From assembly GCF_000247815.1 (NCBI RefSeq), contig NC_021684.1, positions 14,508,558 to 14,572,557 on the forward strand: a stretch of 64,000 nucleotides of DNA. Direction: 5' to 3'. The translations under genes and the position numbers were made by a program. Below are positions 49,140-59,910 of the stretch, piece by piece; the stretch's first letter is position 1, and each line of letters begins with the position of its first letter. This stretch comes from Ficedula albicollis (taxonomy: Eukaryota > Chordata > Aves > Passeriformes > Muscicapidae). The notes below the pieces were generated by a model. It had not been told where the DNA came from. It saw only the letters and a program-made list of their open reading frames with translations, and did no database searches.

Positions 49140-51356
49140 ATCTTTTGATTCTTTGAGGACTGGACAATTTAGATCTGCACAGTCTGAGTGCTACTAGGAC
49201 AGGTGTGGGTTTCCCCATGATGCCCAAATATGAGATATGAGCATGCAGAATTTGGGAAGGAACGTGCAGTGAGAGGAAATTCATGTGAACAATCTGCATT
49301 GGATCACTTGTCATGAGGATATCTCTTTGAATTATGTATTTAATTAACTGCATTTTAAAAAATGTATTTCTTATCTACACTGTAAAGATATTTTTGGCTG
49401 GAGAGGAGAGGAGAGAAAGGAACCCTTATTCTAGATGAGTTTTTCTGTTTGTTTTCAAATACATATTATGTTCTCATAGGAAAGAAGTCTGTGTACTTCT
49501 TTTTCATCAAACCTTTTAGCTTTCACATATGGCTGACATTCATAAATTCTAAAGCTGTTTCTTTTAAGCTTTCTACCCCCACTGCAAACCTGCAGATGAC
49601 CTGCTCCCAGATCCTACTGTCACCTGTCCCTGGCTGAAAGGCCCTTTGGGGTAGGACGGGAGAAAAGTCACACTTTTTGCATTCCAATCAGTGCTGGATC
49701 TCAGAGTTTAAAAATATCACAAGTGAAAAACATGGATGTGAGTCATACAGAAAGCACCCTTCATTTCTCAGGAAGTAAAAATATCAGAAAAACACATTCT
49801 TCAGATGTTTCCTCCTGTTGAGAGGTAGCCACATCTACGATTTTCGTTTGAAGTGTTGAATCATAAACATCGGTTCCCTGCTGTCCCAGTGACCACTGGG
49901 TGCAGGAGACGCCTATTAAACATTAACAGCTCATGCTGTGCCAGAGCTACATCTGTCATGAGGGTCTGGGTGAGCTTTACATGAAGAGAAAAATGTGGAG
50001 AAGGCTGTGATACCATTTCTTGAGTCAATATACCCCAGTGCTCAATCCCAGTCTGCAGTAAATGCCCCACTTCTGGAAAGTTCTGTGCTCACTTTGGACC
50101 TAAACACTCATCCACATCTAACACATGTGGTGTCATATTCCAGGCCAGCATATCTGTGTGCTTCCTGGGGAGTGACCTCTTTCTTTTCAGTCATTGCCTT
50201 TGCCCCCCAGGGGCAGCGAGACCATGGCTTTGTATCAGCTTGCTTTAGTGGTGTGTGTGAAGCAAGCTTGTTTTAAAATGCATATGCATTTCCCTCTGTT
50301 TTTACAAGATTAATATTTGAAAGGTTATTTAATATGAAACTGCCTAAAATTGTTTAAATCTGAGACATGCTGGAGAGATCAGAGAACTCTTATCAGCTGT
50401 TGAATTAGTAATGTTGAATTAGAAATGAGAAAATCCTTTTCAATTTAAGTGGCTTTTCTTGGAACTTTTTGCATGTTTAATATCTTCATTCATCCTTCTC
50501 ATAATTGTTCCAATTCCAACACTCCCTGAGTATCCATGCAGATGTGCACAATGCACACTGTTCAGGCCCTGATCCATTCAGCCAAGCTTCACATCCCTGA
50601 GGACCATCAGGAAACCCCCAAACCATTTGTCTGACGTTTTCCTCTTGTGGTTGCAAAGATTGAGCCCTTAATGGATAATGTCCTTCTTATGTTTGAAAAA
50701 CTTTCCTGTGCTGCTGTCTGAGCAATTTGAGAGATCATGAGTGCTCTTCAGTGTAGACACTTTACCATTATCTTCCAAGAATCTTAAAAAAACTTGAACT
50801 GGAAATAACATTTGCATAGTATTTTGTAAGAATGCTCCCATGAGGCTCTTCAAGGGGAATTATGAATATTGCTTTTTTTCTTCATAATTCCTGGAAGGGG
50901 TCAGCCTCTCTCCAGTCCCCTTGATAACAAGCTGCTGTGGGAGCTTAGCAGAGCAGTGTGTGTCCTGGTCACACCAGATGGATCTCATTTATGTTGCTGT
51001 TCATAGTCGTGATAGGCAGCAAGTGGAGTGGAGCCTGAGGCAGCACTTTGCTGCCTGAAGTTGATGCTTGATGAATTACAGAGATAAATAAGGCAAGAAT
51101 CTACCTTTGCTTTTCCCTTTGAGTGTGCACGTAAGTGTTATGTGGCCCACGTTTGAGAAGACAAAGTGAAATGAGCTTTCAAATATTTCCTTGAAGTTGT
51201 CTTAATTATTTCATTATAATGGTAAGGAACAAAGCAGAAGAATCAATACGCCTAATTATTACATCTAAATGCAAGAGAAATTAGTCAGTGAACTCTCCCT
51301 TCTCTGGGGAGGATTAATCTTCCTATGCTCTATTTCAAATGTCTTTCAGAAAAATG
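49140..51356. other. Unique noncoding DNA, no gene seen
   Basis: About 2.2 kb of AT-leaning DNA without a recognisable exon, RNA gene or transposon. Open frames are all under 100 codons and have no domain. Confidence 0.5.
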
Positions 51357-52761
51357 AAAGGCTTATCACCTAGGAAACACGCGGTCCTAATCGCCCAGGT
51401 CTGGCTCTTGGATTTATAGACGGTGCGAGGACTCTCGGTTGATCTTCTGAAGCACTAAATTAGATTGTTTTGCTTGTGTTTAACCGTTGTAGTTGAGTTT
51501 TGTAGCTGGGTGATTTGAGTGACAAGCACAGTTGGGACATGTGCCTGGTGTCACCCTTGGCCAGCTCTGGGTGAGCCCCAGGGACCCGCTCAGCGCAGGC
51601 TGAGCCGTGTGGAGGGGGTGGGCTGGATCCCGGTGTGATGCTGCCAGTGGGGCACTGCTAATTAGCTCAGGTTCTCAGTCATAGGAGCTCTGCTGATGAA
51701 TCCATAATGCTTACAGAGCTGTCTCATTGCCTTTTTGGTCGCCGTGTGCGACTCCAAAACAACCAGCAGCCACAACAGATTACAGGTGATCCTGGCAGGA
51801 CCTGATTCTTCACCCTTGAGTTAGTCACTGGATTGCCATTTCGCGTTTCCTTCTTGCTACCTTTGGTATGACAATAAATTCTTGTCCTGTCTCCTTGCTG
51901 TTGTCTTGCACCAAGCCAATAGCATCTTGTAATACTTTCTACTAGGTTGATTTTAAGAATTTCAAGCTGTGACACAGATGTAAGGTGATTTCAGATGAAG
52001 TGTTACATTAATAAATGAATCTTCAGCCTCTGCCCTCCATAAGGTCTGACTTTCTTTAGATTTTGTCATTTGTAGTCATGTGTTGTGGTGGTGGAAATGC
52101 AAGTCTGGAAGTACTAAGATGTGCTTCCCTAAAATAATTCCAGATTTTGCATAGGCAGATCATGCCCAGGAATAGAAGACTTGGGTTTATTCCTTGCCTG
52201 CAAACCCAGCTTAGTGTAAAGAAGACTCAGTAGCTGAAATATGAGGTCTAAATAAAAGAAAAAAGGGCTGTTTCTTTGCATAACGCTGGGGAAATCAGCC
52301 TGACAGTTCACAAACTGAGATGACAGCTTGCTGTAGGGAAAACTTCAGTCCATCATTATTTTGCATTTTTGGGTTGCTTTACTCATGGCAGTTTATTAAT
52401 TAGCTTTTATTTTGCACTCTTTCTTAAAAGAAAAAAGATTCCAACTCATTATGCATCACCCTTGTACCTTTCTTTCTTCCCAAATTACTCTGCATCGTGG
52501 TCAGTTCCCATCTTCCCTGGCTGTTGAGTTGATTAACTGGGTGATGCTGACTGGAGGGCATGGGACAGGCCACTGATGCACCACCTGATTATGTGGTCAT
52601 GGAAACCCCTGGAGGTAAGACCTCTGTTATCAAAATAAATTGGGATTTTCTGCCAACTAATGGTTGGCGAAGCTTGCGCTAATGCTAGATTCTGATGGAT
52701 GATGTGCTATGGAAGCCAATTAGCCTTTGCTGATAAGCTAGACTTTGATTAAGCTCTTCCA

Positions 52762-52877
52762 GGCTTTCTCATCACAAGAAACATGTACTACTCGTTGAAC
52801 ATGCAAATGTATTTGCAGTGGCTTTCTCATCACAAGAAACATGTACTACTCATTGAACATGCAAATGTATTTGCAAA
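52762..52877 (+). repeat. 58-bp duplication at the junction of the large duplicates
   Basis: Unit a (52762-52819) and unit b (52820-52877) begin GGCTTTCTCATCACAAGAAA and end in GCAAATGTATTTGCA. They differ in ACTCGTTG versus ACTCATTG and in the last two or three bases. Unit b runs into the start of copy 2 (AAAGGCTTATCAC). The pentamer GGCTT is shared by the start of this unit and the start of the 1518-bp unit, so it is a microhomology at the joint. Confidence 0.93.
52802..52817. promoter_or_regulatory. Palindromic octamer-like pair TGCAAAT-GT-ATTTGCA
   Basis: Two inverted TGCAAAT half-sites are separated by GT. The left one, with the preceding A, makes the octamer ATGCAAAT recognised by POU-family transcription factors. 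The same 16 bases recur at 52860-52875 and 54320-54335. Function is inferred only from the motif. The palindrome also lies at the edges of the duplicated units. Confidence 0.45.
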
Positions 52878-54338
52878 GGCTTATCACCTAGGAAACACGC
52901 GGTCCTAATCGCCCAGGTCTGGCTCTTGGATTTATAGACGGTGCGAGGACTCTCGGTTGATCTTCTGAAGCACTAAATTAGATTGTTTTGCTTGTGTTTA
53001 ACCGTTGTAGTTGAGTTTTGTAGCTGGGTGATTTGAGTGACAAGCACAGTTGGGACATGTGCCTGGTGTCACCCTTGGCCAGCTCTGGGTGAGCCCCAGG
53101 GACCCGCTCAGCGCAGGCTGAGCCGTGTGGAGGGGGTGGGCTGGATCCCGGTGTGATGCTGCCAGTGGGGCACTGCTAATTAGCTCAGGTTCTCAGTCAT
53201 AGGAGCTCTGCTGATGAATCCATAATGCTTACAGAGCTGTCTCATTGCCTTTTTGGTCGCCGTGTGCGACTCCAAAACAACCAGCAGCCACAACAGATTA
53301 CAGGTGATCCTGGCAGGACCTGATTCTTCACCCTTGAGTTAGTCACTGGATTGCCATTTCGCGTTTCCTTCTTGCTGCCTTTGGTATGACAATAAATTCT
53401 TGTCCTGTCTCCTTGCTGTTGTCTTGCACCAAGCCAATAGCATCTTGTAATACTTTCTACTAGGTTGATTTTAAGAATTTCAAGCTGTGACACAGATGTA
53501 AGGTGATTTCAGATGAAGTGTTACATTAATAAATGAATCTTCAGCCTCTGCCCTCCATAAGGTCTGACTTTCTTTAGATTTTGTCATTTGTAGTCATGTG
53601 TTGTGGTGGTGGAAATGCAAGTCTGGAAGTACTAAGATGTGCTTCCCTAAAATAATTCCAGATTTTGCATAGGCAGATCATGCCCAGGAATAGAAGACTT
53701 GGGTTTATTCCTTGCCTGCAAACCCAGCTTAGTGTAAAGAAGACTCAGTAGCTGAAATATGAGGTCTAAATAAAAGAAAAAAGGGCTGTTTCTTTGCATA
53801 ACGCTGGGGAAATCAGCCTGACAGTTCACAAACTGAGATGACAGCTTGCTGTAGGGAAAACTTCAGTCCATCATTATTTTGCATTTTTGGGTTGCTTTAC
53901 TCATGGCAGTTTATTAATTAGCTTTTATTTTGCACTCTTTCTTAAAAGAAAAAAGATTCCAACTCATTATGCATCACCCTTGTACCTTTCTTTCTTCCCA
54001 AATTACTCTGCATCGTGGTCAGTTCCCATCTTCCCTGGCTGTTGAGTTGATTAACTGGGTGATGCTGACTGGAGGGCATGGGACAGGCCACTGATGCACC
54101 ACCTGATTATGTGGTCATGGAAACCCCTGGAGGTAAGACCTCTGTTATCAAAATAAATTGGGATTTTCTGCCAACTAATGGTTGGCGAAGCTTGCGCTAA
54201 TGCTAGATTCTGATGGATGATGTGCTATGGAAGCCAATTAGCCTTTGCTGATAAGCTAGACTTTGATTAAGCTCTTCCAGGCTTTCTCATCACAAGAAAC
54301 ATGTACTACTCGTTGAACATGCAAATGTATTTGCAGTG

Positions 54339-56657
54339 TGTAATTGCAAATTTTTTCTAAAGGAGCGACCTATTTTGAACAGGTCTTTTGTTTCACTCTT
54401 ACTCCTTCATTGCACTCACCAACTCAGTCACACAGGCTAATTCAGCAAACATAATTGACTGGTTTTAGGAGTTAAAGTATCCTGCTGTTGAATGTTTCAT
54501 GCTTCAAATATCGATTATAATGAAGACCTCTGTGGTAGGTGCATAGCTCTCTGCAGCCTCTCCAAAAGACTTGCCCTTTGCAGTGAGCCTTTGGGATGCA
54601 GGGGGCTGGCAATTGGGATCTGCAGCCCCAGCCAATTTAAAAGTGATCTTGTCCCAATAATGCTGAGAACCAACTCCTGTAGCCATAGGCAGGGATAACT
54701 TAGGCTGCTGAATGTGCAGCTCATTGCACTTGATGGGAATTCAGTTATTGATCCAATTAGCTCCTGACCTGTTTACAGGGTGATTGTTATAATTAAAATT
54801 GATTCTGGCTGTGTATTGTGACTTTAATCTTTGATGGCTGGGTATTTGGATATTATGGCCTGCCTCTTGTAGCTGATAATGGATTGTGAAGAGCATCGAG
54901 GAGTTAATGTATTTTCACACTCCTCAGGGATACATTTTCTATCTTAGATTCTCATTTGTGGTGCTGTTAACTGAATGATAGTATCGTGTTGCTTACCCAG
55001 GCATACATATTTTGATAGCTTTAGTCACTTTGTCTAGGAGATTGCATGAGCTCCTGTACCTGCCTCTATCCATACCCTGGTGCTTTAGGAAAAAAGCCTA
55101 GGAAATTGGTATTTTGTAAATCAGGTGTAAATCAGTTGTAGTCCTCAACTGTACCAAAGGCATTCCTATAGCTATCTGCATGTACCTCCTAGTTGTGGTG
55201 CCTTTTGTTTATTGCATGCCTAAGAGCATGGAAATCAGAGTTATATTCTGTTGTACACTGATGGCATCAAAGTTTGGCACAGTTACCATTTTCTGCTAGA
55301 AATGCCTTCACAAATTCTCCAGTCAGAGCAGTAGGGAAATGGGCAGTGCAATGGCCCACCTACAGTTTCCCTGTTGTACAGCTCATGTCCTGTGGTGTGG
55401 CTGTGGGTCAGAGGGGAGGAGTGGAAGGAACAGAGCAGGTTCCAGGCACCATCTCCTGTGTTTTCTCCTCCAAACCCCAGTGCTGCACTGACACCTGAGG
55501 TAATGGTCTGTCAGGGCATGTCCCACCCATCACAGACCCTCTGAGATGGGTGGTTTTTAGGATGGAGAAAACCAAGGATTTGGCTGCTGCAGAAACCTGT
55601 GGTTGAGACTCTGATCCTGCAGGAATAATCAGTATGATGCAGGTTTTGATCCTTTTGCAGATTATGATTGATGACTTCATCTTACAATGCCTTAGCACTG
55701 GGGCTGGTGGGTTCAAAAAATGCTGGATACAAGGAGCATGGTCACTCTTCCCTTGTGAGGCTTTGCTCCCCCAGTCTCTGCCCTCTTGCTAAGCCAGCTT
55801 CTTCTGCTCCTCACATGGATATTCCCAGGATTTCGGCTAATGACCACAGAGCACACTTCCCACTCTAAAATCATGTCTATCCTCTTCCAAATTAGCAGTT
55901 TTCAGATATCCCACTGGACATTTGGCCTAAAATAGTCTGAACACTTCTACTGCTCTGTGGTCGTCCCCAGCTTTTATGACAGGCTCTAGTGAGGCCACAG
56001 TCTGAACACATAACATTGCATCCTTTATTAAAATTAAATTCTACCTATGCTAGGAGTGTTGCAAAGGAAGATTTCAGGACTGATATCTGAGTGTAACTAT
56101 CTGAATTATAAATTAAATTCTGCAGCATTTTGGCTTAAGGAGAATTTTTATGAAATCTTGAGAATTGTCATTCTTTCCCATTCTATCAATAGTAACTGCA
56201 AGCTTGAGCATATGCTGCAAAAGGCATTGAGGTGAAGTATTCACTTAGAGAGAGAACACAAGTGCCTTTTTCATCTGAGGCAAATTAGCAGAAAAGGAGA
56301 CAACTTCCAGCAAACTGTGGCTTCCGATGTACAAGCTGATAAAATCTGCATATTAGTCAGAAGTTATTTTTCCAGATTTCTGGTTCATTCTGTTTTCTGA
56401 ATTAAAGCTGCTGAAATTACCTTTCAGTCCTTTCAGTCTCTGTTTCATAACTAGTATACTTGGTGGGGAGGGGAGAAAACAAAATTTTCATCACCACCAT
56501 TATTATAGCTCATATCCAGCAGGTTGTGAATTGGCTGGGGTTTTTTGGGAGTAAATCTAAGGCAGAATGCAATCTTTATTGTGACCATGTTCTGTAAAAA
56601 TTGGATTTTTCTCAAAGAGAAGGTGTTACTTTATGATGAAAACCTCCATCTGTTGGA
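54339..56657. other. Unique noncoding DNA, no gene seen
   Basis: About 2.3 kb. The 54760-55000 block (for example GACTTTAATCTTTGATGGCT, GTTAACTGAATGATAGTATC) again has the look of conserved noncoding sequence. No exon or RNA gene is recognised. Confidence 0.48.
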
Positions 56658-56703
56658 TTATTAAATCCAAACCCTTCCAGTTATTAAAACCAAACCCTTC
56701 ATT
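56658..56703 (+). repeat. Small tandem duplication, 23-bp unit
   Basis: TTATTAAATCCAAACCCTTC at 56658 is followed by TTATTAAAACCAAACCCTTC at 56681. There is one internal difference, plus a diverged end. Confidence 0.85.
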
Positions 56704-57221
56704 GCATGGGCTTGGGGCTCAGCATCCCAGCACATCCTGTATTGGCACACTGGACTTTTTAAAATCTGAGGTAAGTGTGCACATTGTGTGCAAGTGTGAA
56801 AGCCATTCTGAATCTTTGCAGTGGTGGATGTGTGTCTGTCCAGGACTTGCTCCATACTGAATTAATTGCTGTCAGGATTAATGGTATTTCACTGATTTCA
56901 CTTGGTTATCAAGGGGTTTAAGTGCCATGATCTTTTCCCAGTTCCAGGAGACATCCCTAGCTGGGAGAAGGGGTAACATCCCTTGCCTCATTTAGTTGCA
57001 GTGGAATCAAGGGATTGGAGGAGGAAATGGTTCTATATCAGAAAAGATGTCCCTTTTTTTGTGCAGCAGTCATCAGATAATCAGCTTTTCTGCCAGAAGT
57101 AGCAACTGCTGGCTACAGCAGCATGGGCATTGCTGCTTAGGGTAATTCCTGAGAGTATTTTGGCTGCAAAGCTTGGCTTTGTAGAACTGAAGTAACTGAG
57201 GATATCTCTTGAGCTTCACTT
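56704..57221. other. Unique noncoding DNA, no gene seen
   Basis: About 520 bases with no exon, RNA gene or repeat recognised. Small open frames (56633-56860 +, 57073-57300 -) lack domains. Confidence 0.5.
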
Positions 57222-57405
57222 CAGTCACAGAAGGTGTTTTCTGCGCTGTTTTATCATGGGCTAGTTTGTGTGAGAGTTGCTGAGCCTGAGTTTCTGCCAC
57301 ATCATGACCTCTACAGTCACAGAAGGTGTTTTCTGCGCTGTTTTAGCATGGGCTAGTTTGTGTGAGAGTTGCTGAGACTGAGTTTCTGCCACATCATGAC
57401 CTCTG
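57222..57405 (+). repeat. Tandem duplication, 92-bp unit
   Basis: Copy 1 (57222-57313) and copy 2 (57314-57405) begin CAGTCACAGAAGGTGTTTTC and end CCACATCATGACCTCT. I see two internal differences (TTTTATCATGG versus TTTTAGCATGG, and GAGCCTGAG versus GAGACTGAG). The copies abut. Confidence 0.95.
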
Positions 57406-58538
57406 GAAATGTATTGCTGTTCTCAGTGTTGCCCACAGAGCAGCTGGCACAATCAGAGCAAGTACCATAAACTGAGTTGTCTCTCATGGTTTTTAATACT
57501 TCTCTAGTTTGGTTAGTGTATGTAAATTTGTGACTGGCTTTTACTGTGTTTTGTATCCTAAATTTTAATTGTATTCACTTTTGCAGCGTGAAGGAATGCA
57601 CAAGAGGGAGGGTGCATCAGAGGTTATCAGAGAACACACACAGGATTTGCAGGCTTGGAATAGTGACCCACGAGCAGAAGACAGCAAAAACCAGTTTAAT
57701 ATGTACAGCCCAAGATTCCACTTTAATTGGGTTGGTTTGTGGCAGAATACTGTTCCACTCTTTTATGCATTATTTTTCCAGTCAAGAAATGATCTGCACT
57801 TGTGCTTTTCACTGTCTGTCTTTTTCCACACCTCTCTTGTCCCGTTTTCACTGCCTTCAGCCTGATCATTGCCTAGAGATGTACATGCATTGGTCCATCA
57901 CTCGTGAGGAGGATTTTTTTGGTTGAAATAAGTCTTCCCAGAAAGGCTAACGTAGCATTCATATTTTATTCTTACAATTCACTCTGATTGATGTAAGGGT
58001 GGAAGTGAATTTGCACATTTAGATACAGCAAAGACTGTTTTTATCTCTGAAGAAAAACTAAAATGCCATTAAAGCAGAATGTTTGCAGTAATTTTCTGTG
58101 TATGTGTGCATAAAGGCCGTGAGGAGAAGTGGACCTTATCGATTTGATGGCACTCATTATCCTAGAGCTATTTTTTCACAGGGTCCTTCTAGCATAGTTC
58201 TAGACAATTTTTCTCTTAAAATCTGCTGTGACATATTTGTGTTTTGGAGGAATTTTCTCTCCACAAGATGAAACACCATCCTGTCATCTAACTTATTTCT
58301 TTATTTTTTTACTTGTGGCAAATTCCTGGAAGTTAAATGCTGAATTCATGGTGGGCTCAGAGGAATGCATGACTGCATTAACCTTCCTGCACTGTTGTAT
58401 ACTGAAAATGTCCTGTGTTTATTTTCTGTTGATTGATTAAGCCATGCAAGATTTTACATCCACAGTGACATGTCATTAATAAAGACAGTGTTTTCTAATA
58501 TCTATATCATTGTGAGGTTTTAAAATTATTATTATTTT
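57406..58538. other. Unique noncoding DNA, no gene seen
   Basis: About 1.1 kb. TTCACTTTTGCAG near 57575-57587 resembles a splice acceptor and is followed by an open frame of about 90 codons (57569-57865 +). The predicted peptide has no recognisable domain, and a second frame overlaps it, so I do not call an exon. A short (ATT)n run is near 58520-58535. Confidence 0.45.
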
Positions 58539-58652
58539 CAGTATGGCTTTCATGTGAGTTTTGACTGCTGGTAGCTGGAGCAAGTAACGATGTTCCAGTA
58601 TGGCTTTCATGTGAGTTTTGACTGCTGATAGCTGGAGCAAGTAACGATGTTC
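58539..58652 (+). repeat. Tandem duplication, 57-bp unit
   Basis: Copy 1 (58539-58595) and copy 2 (58596-58652) share CAGTATGGCTTTCATGTGAG and GAGCAAGTAACGATGTTC. The one difference I see is CTGGTAGCTGG versus CTGATAGCTGG. Confidence 0.94.
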
Positions 58653-59746
58653 TGCAGGGTTAAAACATTCTCTGGCACAGTTGGGGTGTAAATTGTGGCT
58701 ATTGTTGCATGGAGCAGAGAGGCAGTGGGTGATTTCCACGCTCTTCTGAAAGACCAGTATATGTAAAACATCTTGCAGCTGAAGGAAGATTTCAGGAAAA
58801 GAGATGTGAAAACATGTTCTCTAGAAGCACCTGTGCTGGAGGGGTTGGCCTAAACAAGCAGGCTTAGCTGACACCTCAGTGTCTGCACCCACAGCACCCT
58901 GGTGGGAATCTTGCTGGGCCAGGTACCAGTTCTCTGAGTCATTCCTACGAGGTGGCATCACTATGGGTTGTCATCACCATGGCCCTGACTGTGCAGCAAA
59001 TCTGCCATTGGCAGTGGGTAGATTTTTCTCATGTTCCTGTGGTAAGAGATTTACAGCCATGGCTCTGCATGCATCCAAGGCAGAGAATGAGGGATGAGTG
59101 TGTGTGCTCAGCATGGAGCAGGGCTGGTACCCATCACTGCTTTTTGGAGCAGTCCCAGCTGAGATACTGCTGTGCTGTGCTGTGCTGGAATATTTTGATC
59201 TCTGTAAGAGATTTGGTTGCCATTCAGTTGGATTTCCTACAAAAATAACCCCAAAGCATTTTGGATGATGGCAGAAGCTTAAGGCATGGTTCACAGGGAA
59301 GCATCTCCTCTGGAGCTGAGCAAAGGACATGAGACATCCTGATTTGGTGGTGATTTTGGCATATGCCCTTCCCCTGCATCTCCTGGAGGCAGAGGGGCTT
59401 CTGGTTGGGTGCTGGGATACAGGAAAGCCTGCAGGAAACCTTCCCTGTAGGCTAGGGAATTACTGTGCCTATTTAAAAAATTATTCCGTATATTCTTCAT
59501 TTAAATTTATCTTACCTCTCACATGCTTAAAACTTCTCTACCTGAAATGTGCAATGGAGAACCATTCTGCAGAGATCTGTAGATTAAAAAAAGCCCAAAC
59601 AAGGTATTTCCATGGACACAACAATTTTTATTTTCTAAAATCAGATGCTGTGATTGGACTCTGTGTCCCCTAGGAACTTGTTTAGAGCAGATACACTCTC
59701 TAAAGATTTAATGACCAGAAGCGTTTTCCTCTTGTTTCACAATTAC
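58653..59746. other. Unique noncoding DNA, no gene seen
   Basis: About 1.1 kb, G/T-leaning on the + strand. A short (CTGTG)n run lies near 59169-59186. Overlapping open frames near 58879-59330 on both strands have no domain. Confidence 0.5.
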
Positions 59747-59765
59747 TTTTTTTTTTTTTTTTTTT

Positions 59766-59817
<52 letters not shown>

Positions 59818-59827
59818 TTTTTTTTTT
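59747..59827 (+). repeat. T20-C51-T10 homopolymer block
   Basis: T runs from 59747 to 59766, C from 59767 to 59817 and T again from 59818 to 59827. It resembles the larger T15-C920 tract in the CpG island, but here T flanks both sides. Pure pyrimidine blocks of this kind can form triplex or i-motif structures and are prone to length errors in assembly. The polyglycine frames on the - strand are artefacts. Confidence 0.95.
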
Positions 59828-59892
59828 AAGTGAATACTTGTAAAACATGGGCAAAATGTAAAGCTGAAAGGAAGAGAAGCCAGGAATACTAA

Positions 59893-59910
59893 AGAGAGAG
59901 AGAGAGAGAG
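59893..59910 (+). repeat. (GA)n microsatellite
   Basis: Nine GA units. Short and ordinary. Confidence 0.9.

Larger units (their letters stand above)
51357..54338 (+). repeat. Large near-perfect tandem duplication, 1518-bp period
   Basis: Copy 1 (51357-52820) and copy 2 (52875-54338) are each 1464 bases. The only difference I found by eye is A at 51859 versus G at 53377. Between them lies a 54-base partial third copy of the unit's right end (52821-52874). The unit is rich in evenly AT/GC-mixed, non-repetitive sequence such as GAAGCCAATTAGCCTTTGCT followed by GATAAGCTAGACTTTGATTA, which looks like vertebrate enhancer-type conserved noncoding DNA. The same two small - strand frames (83 and 60 codons) occur in both copies, and I see no protein family in them. 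It is either a recent duplication or two haplotypes of one locus joined by the assembler. Confidence 0.96.

Noticed and set aside
51724..53829. Paired identical small open frames (83 and 60 codons) as a duplicated gene
   Set aside because: They recur only because the whole 1.5-kb unit is duplicated. They are short, on the - strand and have no recognisable domain.
57546..57926. Exon behind the acceptor-like TTCACTTTTGCAG
   Set aside because: The following frame has no recognisable product and competes with a second overlapping frame.
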